NCBI RefSeq assembly: GCF_026262505.1
Contig: NC_067206.1
Coordinates: forward strand, 38,267,660 to 38,331,659
DNA from: Trichomonas vaginalis G3
Taxonomy: Eukaryota; Parabasalia; Trichomonadida; Trichomonadidae
Length of the DNA: 64,000 nucleotides
Direction of reading: 5' to 3'
Of the stretch, positions 57,290-64,000 are shown piece by piece. Under the pieces are notes generated by a model that was given only the letters and a program-made list of their open reading frames with translations, had not been told where the DNA came from and made no database searches. How positions within the stretch are numbered: the stretch's first letter is position 1; every line of letters begins with the position of its first letter. A program made the translations under genes and the position numbers.

Positions 57290-57849
57290 ATGCTCTTTAC
57301 GGATATAGAAATGCACAAGAAGTCGGCCATTTTCAGATTTGAGCAAGCCAAAGCACACCGTGATCAAGCCGAAACAAATTCAGCGAATGATACAGAATAA
57401 AAGGATGCTATTGCAGCCAAATAAGTAGAAGCAGTTAGTACAATACGCTAAATGAAGATTCCTACCCAAGAAGAGGTCGAAACCGCGAAATTCCTAACCC
57501 AAAACAAAACTATGAAATTTAAGCAACTTCCGATCTCTCCAGACCCTGTAGACTTTGTTATCAAGCAGTACGAGAACGTCTTCAACGTCTGTGAGCACGA
57601 ATCAATCAGTTCGAAACAGTCAAACTAACTTCGCGGTTATTCAAATTTGAAGAGTGCGAAAAGTGGAACAAACACTGGAAAAACGAGAACAAATACACGA
57701 ACGAGAAGATGAAAGAGTTCGAGAACCTCCCGAAGAAGGAAACTCTTCAAAGAAGGCTTGATGATTAGAAGAAATCAATCGATGAAACGAAAATCAACGT
57801 TGAAAGCTTTGAAAAACCTGATGAAATTTATTATGTCTTTAAAAATTAA
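57290..57849 (+). pseudogene. Degenerate charged/coiled protein gene with in-frame TAA and TAG codons
   Basis: A GC-richer block reads as coding sequence with coiled-coil-like composition. The first frame (DIEMHKKSAIFRFEQAKAHR onward) carries four in-frame TAA codons. From about 57600 the reading continues one base out of register (FETVKLTSRLFKFEECEKW) with one in-frame TAG before ending at a TAA (57847-57849). No in-frame TGA was found. Composition differs from the very AT-rich neighbours. I see no recognisable family. It is most easily read as an old, decayed gene. Confidence 0.5.
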
Positions 57850-57909
57850 TGTATTTTCAAAAAGTAAAATTCTATTTTTAATCTCTAAAATATAAATAAA
57901 TAATATAAA

Positions 57910-60900
57910 TTATTTCTTTGATTGAAATTCAGGTGGAAGAGGAATTGATTCGACTCTCTTTCCATCTGGTCCAAATGGATGCAATGTTCCATCGAACATA
58001 TCGCTTTCCAAATACTTCTTCTTTCTTTCCTCGATCTTCTTCAACTGTTTTGCCTCTTTTCTTCTCTTCTTTAATCCTTCTGGATCCAACAACTTATCAG
58101 CTGCTGATTGTTCAATTCTTTCCTTCTTGAGTTTGTCTTCTTCTTCGACAATTGCAGCCCATTCCTGTGCGAATACTTCTGACTGAATCTTTCCTCTCAA
58201 GAAAGAAAGAGCTCCAGTTGCAGCTTGTTTGATATCTTTGTTCTTTGAAACTTTCATTTTTCCAATGAATTTCAAAGCGAAATTAAGATATTGTTTCGGT
58301 GTCTTCTTTTCATCTTCTGAAGACTCCATTTGGTCAACACTTGCTGCTATTGCTCTCATCATTAATATAACAGCTCCTTGGCTTGGATCATTTTCATTTG
58401 TGTACTTTTCCATGTCAGGAATGAATTGGACCAAATTATTTTCATCAACTCTTGAAATGATTGATGATAATGCTAAACCAGATTCTTGGATAACACCTGA
58501 CCAATCGAAAGTAATTCTTAAGAGTTCACGAGCTAATTTGATCAAATCTTCATCGGAAGGACTGAAAATATGTTGGTAATCAGAAAGATACCAATGACAT
58601 AATTTGCATCCAATTCTTGTTGTTTCTCTTATTGACAACAAATTCAACAATTGCGAGATATTGAACAATTTAACTGATACTTCTTCATTATCAGCAAATG
58701 TTGAAACAATTGCTTTGTGAAGTTGAACTGCGGCGAGTTTAATTTTGATGTTTTCAGCATTAACTCGTGCATCAACTAATTGTTGTAAATCATCCAAAGC
58801 TGATTCAACATTTGTCAAAGGAACAGCAACAGCTAACAACAACAAACCTGTTCTTGTCTGCTTTCCATCTGATGATGCCCATTTTGTCATCAGTTCGAAA
58901 TCAGTCTGTAATTTGTTTGAGTTGTTAGATTGCAATAAATCACTTATTGCTTCACCAATTTCCTTTGCAATTCCATCATCTGTTTCATTGGCAATTGTAA
59001 CACCTAAATAAAGGAAGATTAATTCATGGTATTTCTCGAGTTGCTCTTCTTTTGCAATCTCTATAAACTTGCGGATGAAGTAGATCAATGATCTTCTGGC
59101 TGCGGATTTATTCGATTGCAAATTTGACAAAACAAATTTGATGTGATTTTCAAAGGAAATTTGTTTCATCTTGTATGTTGTCAAATAGATCGAACAGAAA
59201 TCAGCAGAAAGTCTTCTGACATCTTGTGATATTGCTCTAACAATTAACTCAAACGCTCTGTCAGCAACATCATAAATTTCAGGAATATCATTTCTTCTTT
59301 TGACAACTAAAATCAAGACGCCAAATATCTGTTCACAACTGTCGTGGTCATCAAGTTTATCTGATGAGAATTGTACTAATGCACGTGTGAACTTCGTTGG
59401 TAACTCGATATTCGGGAAATTGACCAAAATTGTTGTCAAAAGTGCGAAAATCTTCTTTCCGAAATCATCAGTTGCAGTATGCATTTGTTGCAATTGATCT
59501 GCAATGAAATCGAAGATATCTGGGAGTTTCTTGTTGAATGTTGGGAAGATATCATGATGTGCATAATGTTCTAAGATTGTCATTGATACAATCATTGAAT
59601 CATTATCATTTGTTGATGTTGTAAAATGCCAAATATCATTTAACAAATCATCCAACATCTTAATTTGTGCATCACTTGATTCTTTGTTTTCTTTCATGTC
59701 TTCTTGATCAGGAATGAACAAATTGTTGTCGAAGAAAACAACTAACATCTTCATCGCGAAATAAGAGATCAAGAAATTGCTTCCGAATGAATAAGTATTC
59801 GGATTTTGTGCTTCAAATGAAGATCTCACTGGTTTTTCTAATAACAAATCTTGTTCAAACATATGACCATAAGAAATCTTCTTCTCTTCTTTCTTCGATG
59901 ATTTCTGGGGCTTCTGGATTTGTGATTTAGTCAACATTTCTTTTGCAACTAAAACAATGTGATCAGCACAAATTGTTTCGTTTTCTAAAAGACCAGTGCA
60001 AAAAGAGTTGATTAATCTCTTTGCGCCTCTTTCTTGTTCTCTTGATTGTAATGATTCGAAACGTTCCTTCAAACAATCAATGATATCTCTTATTGTTTCA
60101 TTGAAAACAATTTTACTGGCGAGTTTTTCGAAGCTGTTAAAGGAATGACACTTTTTAGCTTCAGGAACTCTATCAGCCATTTGTACACGGAGTTGTGCGT
60201 TGTTTCCGAAGATATCTTCTAATAAACAACCAACTAAAACCTTGACAAATGGATCGAAGCATCCAACAATCTTAGAATGCTCGATAACATTGGAAAGAGA
60301 TACATAAAGTAAAGGAATTCCGTAACCTTGAGACATTTGATTTCTCAATGATTGGAAGAAATCGAAAAACATCTCTTTAGGAACAGCACCTGTTAATGCC
60401 GTAATTGCGTCTTGTCCGATCTGTCTGATCTCTTGTTTCTTGTTAAGTGCTTTGTTTGTGACATAATTTATCAATCTGTGGATAATAAATGGCTTTGTAT
60501 TGATTGATAAAAGCGCTGTCATTAATTGCAATTGTGCCTTATTTGGTGTCTTTTTATCTTCTATTAACTTCAATAATGTGTTTGTTACTTGATCAGCTGT
60601 GAAAGCCTTTCGTTTGCAGAGATCAACTAACAATTGTATTGAAGCATTTCTCTCGACTTTTGATGTCAATCTTTGCAATAATTTGTCAATTGCAAATTGG
60701 GAACTTAATCTACAAACAGGACTCAAAGCATTTGCCAATCCTGTGGCTCCTGTCATTTGACTTAACAATGGTAATATATAAATAGAAAGTTCTTCTTTGT
60801 TTAGGGTGTCTTTCAATGATTCAATGTCATCTCCAAATTTAAGAAATCCGTCAAATCTGACACCTTCATCGACAGAACCAATGGATTTGAATGAGTCTAG

Positions 60901-63900
60901 CTGGCAAAGTTTTGTAATTGTTGGGAGAATGTCAGGTTTTTGTGTCGTAATGGAATTGAACAAAATAATGACTTCTGAAACAGGAATTCTCGCGTTTCTC
61001 TTATTGACATGGAATCTGATTGAAGGCAAGATGAATTCTTCAATCAAATCCGGACACTCATTGATAACTCTGCAGAGAAATCCTGATGCTGCATTCTGCA
61101 AAGCGAACTCAGAAATCTGCATGTCAGCGAACGCTTGCATTGCAAAAACATAGTTGAATTCGCCAACACTTTGGAGATCACGATACGCGATTGTTTTGAC
61201 AGCGATGTCTTCGTTGTTAATGTTCATGAATGAATCTTTGTATTTGCCAAGAGATTCTGCAATTAAAGGTACAAATTCTTGTCTGAAATCTTGTTCCAAT
61301 GGTCGACCAATTAAGACACAAAGTTTCTTGAATTCTTCTTGTGACCATTTGATTCCTGACAAGATTTGTATTGATTGTGGTTCTCTTGTTGTTATAATGA
61401 ACTTGATTAACAACTCATGGAGATTGTTATAGTCTGGTTCAGTCTCTCTTAACTGTGACAATAAATCAAGCATCGCTAAAATAAATGTTGGTCTGTTAAG
61501 AAGTTTTTCTTCATCAATTGATTTATCAGCGGATTCAATCAATAAAACTCTTAACTCATGAGAAATATAAGGAGTAATCTCAGCTAGTATTGAGCCAACT
61601 TCTGCATTCGATTGCGATTTATTGTCAGGGAGTTTGGAAATGATGATTTTGACGAGTTCTGGGAATTCAGCAAAATTCTTTGCGAATCTTGATTTTGCAG
61701 CTGTCATTGCTCTGACTAATGGTTCGAAATTGTGGACAGCGGCAACTTCAAATGATTTAAGGATGTTCTGGACAAAGTCATTTTGTACTTGGGATAATTC
61801 ATCGTTGGCGGTTTGCCACTCAAATTCTGAATTGAAGTATTGTTGTTTAACTTCAGTTTCTATGAACAAAGTTACTGCTTTGACACATGATTTGATGATA
61901 TTTGTTGATGCCTTGGAACATGCGTTCATGCAGTCCTTTAATGTGTTCGCAATCCTCTTAGCAAATGGATAAATTTGATTTGGCAAACGTGACAAAACCG
62001 GCGAAATGTAAACTGGTGCTTTTCTTAATGTTGCCTGAGATTTTTCTTGAGGAAATGTTGCTTCTATCAAAGGTTTTGTGTAAATTGGAGAAAGAAAAGA
62101 CAATGATTGTAACATAGATGCAGCAAGTTGATGATATTTGTGTTTTTGTCTCACTTTTTCTGTCAAATATTCGAAATAACAACCGATTGTCAAATTTACA
62201 GCTGCTGTAATAACGAATTCTTTTTCGAATTCGAGTGTTTCAACGAAACCTTGTAATCTCATCAATGTATCAACTTTGTTCTTTGGATCTGCATAGCTCT
62301 CGAGGATCTCCTGGATTGTCTTTCCGATCTGGTCATTGATGGATTTGTTGTTTGTAACGTGGTAAGCGTATTGGACGCCTAAAGCTGCCTTTCTAACTTC
62401 AAGTTTTGTTGATCTGAGAAGTTTAAATGTTGCTGTATCAACTTTTTCTGCAAATTTATCGGAGAACTTTACAGAAGAAAGTGAAGAAATCAATTGAGAA
62501 ATGATTTTTGCACCAACATCTTCTCTCTTCTTTTCAGCTTCTTCTTCTTCATTCTCGTTTTGGTCTTCTTCTTCATTTGTATCATCCATTCTCACTTCTG
62601 AATATTTGATTAACAAATTAACCATTGTTTCATCAATGTATTCAGCTGAAATCAAACCTTGTATCAAAGCTTGAGTGAATGAAGGAGAGTCAGCAAGGGA
62701 AAACTGCTTTTCTATCTCATTAGAAATCATTGTTCCATAAACAGTTGGTTTCAATTTAATTATAGCGCCAATTAAAGTTGAAGCATGAGTTTTGAAATTC
62801 ACGTAATTTTGTCTTGCGAATCCCAATGCGTAATTCATCAACAAATTTGTGTTTCTTATTTTAACAATATCTGTTGTTAATCTAGCAATTGCTGCTTCAC
62901 CAACTCTATAACTTGTTAAATCATGTTTTGCGTTGAAAACTAAATCACCGCATCTTACAAGTAAAAACTCATCTTCTAATAATTCAAGAGGTTCTTCTTG
63001 TCCAACGAAATCAACTAAAATAGTTGATGCCATTCTAATTATTTCATTATTAGGAGTATTGAAGTCAATTTCCTTCAAGAACTGCTTGAAAACAGGTGAA
63101 TCTCTTGTGAACCATGATGCATTGACTTCTTTAGAAACAGTTATTAGTTTGGAGAAAATGGAAATTGCTTTTTCTTCCATGATTCTTCCTTGTAATTCTT
63201 TGAGAAGTTTTGGTGGTTCTTCGGCCAATTTTTCTGAATCAAAATGACCCATTAAAGTATATAAAACTTCTTTTTCTTCCAAAGATTTATTAGGTAAATT
63301 CAAGAGATCATTATAAATATCTCTGTTGTAGATATACTCCAAAACAGGGATAAATATGTTTCTGTTTTCTTTTATTTGTTCTCTTATCATTTCATACAAT
63401 TCTTTAGGAACATCAGTTTGAGAAGGACACAACCATTGTATGTAATGTAAAATAGATAACAAATATTCAGGAGTTTTCGCGTAAAATTCTAAAACACTTT
63501 GTCTTGCTGCATATGATATTTTAACACATCCATCGAGTTGATCAATTTGATGGTTGTTAATTATGAGTTTGATAATTGCTCTTCCTATTAATGAATGTTT
63601 TTCTTCAGGAATAGGAATGAATTCTAATGATTTCAAGTAGTCAACAATGGAATCATTCGATGCAACTTCAAGACATGTATTTAATACATCAATTGCTTTG
63701 TTTTTGTCTTCGATTAATGTACCTTCTTTCTCCATAGTCCATATGGAAAGTGTCTCTAATGCAAGTGTAGGGTTAATTAGGGGGAGTTTCTCAGTTAAAA
63801 TGGGGATAATATCGTTACCTTTTGTAAAATGTTTTGCAAGTTTTTTGTTGGCAAGAAGGAAAGCATCGTTGACGATTTCATGCTGCTCGGCAAAACACCA

Positions 63901-63990
63901 ATCAACTATTTGGACAGCATATGACCTCAATGTACCGCCTTTGTTCTTGGCAGAATGAGAAATCGTAATTGCGATTGATTCAACTAACAT
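57910..63990 (-). CDS. UTP20: UTP20-like HEAT-repeat protein, N-terminus probably outside window
   Basis: A frame of at least 2026 residues. The ATG at 63990 may be internal, since the codons before it (to the window edge) are open and not AT-rich like other start regions. The whole length is alpha-solenoid (HEAT repeats, e.g. NAASGFLCRVINECPDLIEEFILP), with a long acidic/basic insert near residue 475 (DTNEEEDQNENEEEEAEKKRE). The C-terminal 500 residues follow the order of UTP20/DRIM (ISQDVRRLSADFCSIYLTTY; SVFAQEW-like helix; basic tail KKRRKEAKQLKKIEERKKK). UTP20 is a scaffold of the small-subunit processome in the nucleolus. GCN1 and other giant HEAT proteins are alternatives. Confidence 0.65.
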   Translation of the reverse strand: MLVESIAITISHSAKNKGGTLRSYAVQIVDWCFAEQHEIVNDAFLLANKKLAKHFTKGNDIIPILTEKLPLINPTLALETLSIWTMEKEGTLIEDKNKAIDVLNTCLEVASNDSIVDYLKSLEFIPIPEEKHSLIGRAIIKLIINNHQIDQLDGCVKISYAARQSVLEFYAKTPEYLLSILHYIQWLCPSQTDVPKELYEMIREQIKENRNIFIPVLEYIYNRDIYNDLLNLPNKSLEEKEVLYTLMGHFDSEKLAEEPPKLLKELQGRIMEEKAISIFSKLITVSKEVNASWFTRDSPVFKQFLKEIDFNTPNNEIIRMASTILVDFVGQEEPLELLEDEFLLVRCGDLVFNAKHDLTSYRVGEAAIARLTTDIVKIRNTNLLMNYALGFARQNYVNFKTHASTLIGAIIKLKPTVYGTMISNEIEKQFSLADSPSFTQALIQGLISAEYIDETMVNLLIKYSEVRMDDTNEEEDQNENEEEEAEKKREDVGAKIISQLISSLSSVKFSDKFAEKVDTATFKLLRSTKLEVRKAALGVQYAYHVTNNKSINDQIGKTIQEILESYADPKNKVDTLMRLQGFVETLEFEKEFVITAAVNLTIGCYFEYLTEKVRQKHKYHQLAASMLQSLSFLSPIYTKPLIEATFPQEKSQATLRKAPVYISPVLSRLPNQIYPFAKRIANTLKDCMNACSKASTNIIKSCVKAVTLFIETEVKQQYFNSEFEWQTANDELSQVQNDFVQNILKSFEVAAVHNFEPLVRAMTAAKSRFAKNFAEFPELVKIIISKLPDNKSQSNAEVGSILAEITPYISHELRVLLIESADKSIDEEKLLNRPTFILAMLDLLSQLRETEPDYNNLHELLIKFIITTREPQSIQILSGIKWSQEEFKKLCVLIGRPLEQDFRQEFVPLIAESLGKYKDSFMNINNEDIAVKTIAYRDLQSVGEFNYVFAMQAFADMQISEFALQNAASGFLCRVINECPDLIEEFILPSIRFHVNKRNARIPVSEVIILFNSITTQKPDILPTITKLCQLDSFKSIGSVDEGVRFDGFLKFGDDIESLKDTLNKEELSIYILPLLSQMTGATGLANALSPVCRLSSQFAIDKLLQRLTSKVERNASIQLLVDLCKRKAFTADQVTNTLLKLIEDKKTPNKAQLQLMTALLSINTKPFIIHRLINYVTNKALNKKQEIRQIGQDAITALTGAVPKEMFFDFFQSLRNQMSQGYGIPLLYVSLSNVIEHSKIVGCFDPFVKVLVGCLLEDIFGNNAQLRVQMADRVPEAKKCHSFNSFEKLASKIVFNETIRDIIDCLKERFESLQSREQERGAKRLINSFCTGLLENETICADHIVLVAKEMLTKSQIQKPQKSSKKEEKKISYGHMFEQDLLLEKPVRSSFEAQNPNTYSFGSNFLISYFAMKMLVVFFDNNLFIPDQEDMKENKESSDAQIKMLDDLLNDIWHFTTSTNDNDSMIVSMTILEHYAHHDIFPTFNKKLPDIFDFIADQLQQMHTATDDFGKKIFALLTTILVNFPNIELPTKFTRALVQFSSDKLDDHDSCEQIFGVLILVVKRRNDIPEIYDVADRAFELIVRAISQDVRRLSADFCSIYLTTYKMKQISFENHIKFVLSNLQSNKSAARRSLIYFIRKFIEIAKEEQLEKYHELIFLYLGVTIANETDDGIAKEIGEAISDLLQSNNSNKLQTDFELMTKWASSDGKQTRTGLLLLAVAVPLTNVESALDDLQQLVDARVNAENIKIKLAAVQLHKAIVSTFADNEEVSVKLFNISQLLNLLSIRETTRIGCKLCHWYLSDYQHIFSPSDEDLIKLARELLRITFDWSGVIQESGLALSSIISRVDENNLVQFIPDMEKYTNENDPSQGAVILMMRAIAASVDQMESSEDEKKTPKQYLNFALKFIGKMKVSKNKDIKQAATGALSFLRGKIQSEVFAQEWAAIVEEEDKLKKERIEQSAADKLLDPEGLKKRRKEAKQLKKIEERKKKYLESDMFDGTLHPFGPDGKRVESIPLPPEFQSKK

Positions 63991-64000
63991 TTCACGAGTT

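Noticed and set aside
57290-57849. A genome-wide alternative code with TAA/TAG as glutamine
   Set aside because: Long intact genes in the same window (BBS9, cyclase, both ankyrin genes, coiled-coil protein) end cleanly at TAA, so the standard code applies here.
58229-63958. Plus-strand open frames within the UTP20-like gene
   Set aside because: They are antisense shadows without recognisable domains.

Overview
The window looks like nuclear DNA of a trichomonad parabasalid, most likely Trichomonas vaginalis or a close relative. The evidence is AT-rich DNA, intronless genes, ankyrin-repeat, BspA-like LRR, Pmp-like and giant multi-pass adenylyl cyclase genes of the kind expanded in trichomonads, and two Polinton/Maverick elements, one carrying a mariner element of Tvmar type. 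No rRNA, tRNA or CRISPR array was seen.

Layout. 1-5725: right part of a first Polinton (3' end of a B-family polymerase, a major capsid candidate, small virion-type genes), probably ending in a terminal repeat at 5725. 5726-9803: two diverged, same-strand transposase-like genes, one intact and one broken. 9804-31161: a complete second Polinton, 21,358 bp, with identical 162-bp terminal inverted repeats and a perfect 6-bp target duplication (ACGTGA). It carries PolB with an HNH-like insert, an rve integrase split by a 1304-bp mariner, a PrimPol plus D5-like SF3 helicase gene between oppositely oriented repeat arrays, a phage-tail-fibre-like protein, a packaging ATPase, a capsid gene and several small genes. 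Its replication, integration and capsid genes are broken, although its termini are pristine. 32225-63990: host genes: VPS16 (split by one in-frame TAG), BBS9, two ankyrin proteins, a Pmp-like surface protein, a BspA-like LRR protein, a small TIR-bounded element, an adenylyl cyclase with a PAS domain, a CCDC47-like ER protein, a calnexin without its P-domain arm, a coiled-coil protein and most of a UTP20-like HEAT protein that runs off the window.

How the genes fit together. Each Polinton combines replication genes with a virion module. The second also has an unusual second replication system (PrimPol-helicase) in what looks like a nested cassette. The host genes serve membrane traffic (VPS16), the flagellum (BBS9), signalling (cyclase), ER protein maturation (CCDC47-like, calnexin) and ribosome assembly (UTP20). 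All calls were made by reading the sequence; no database search was run.
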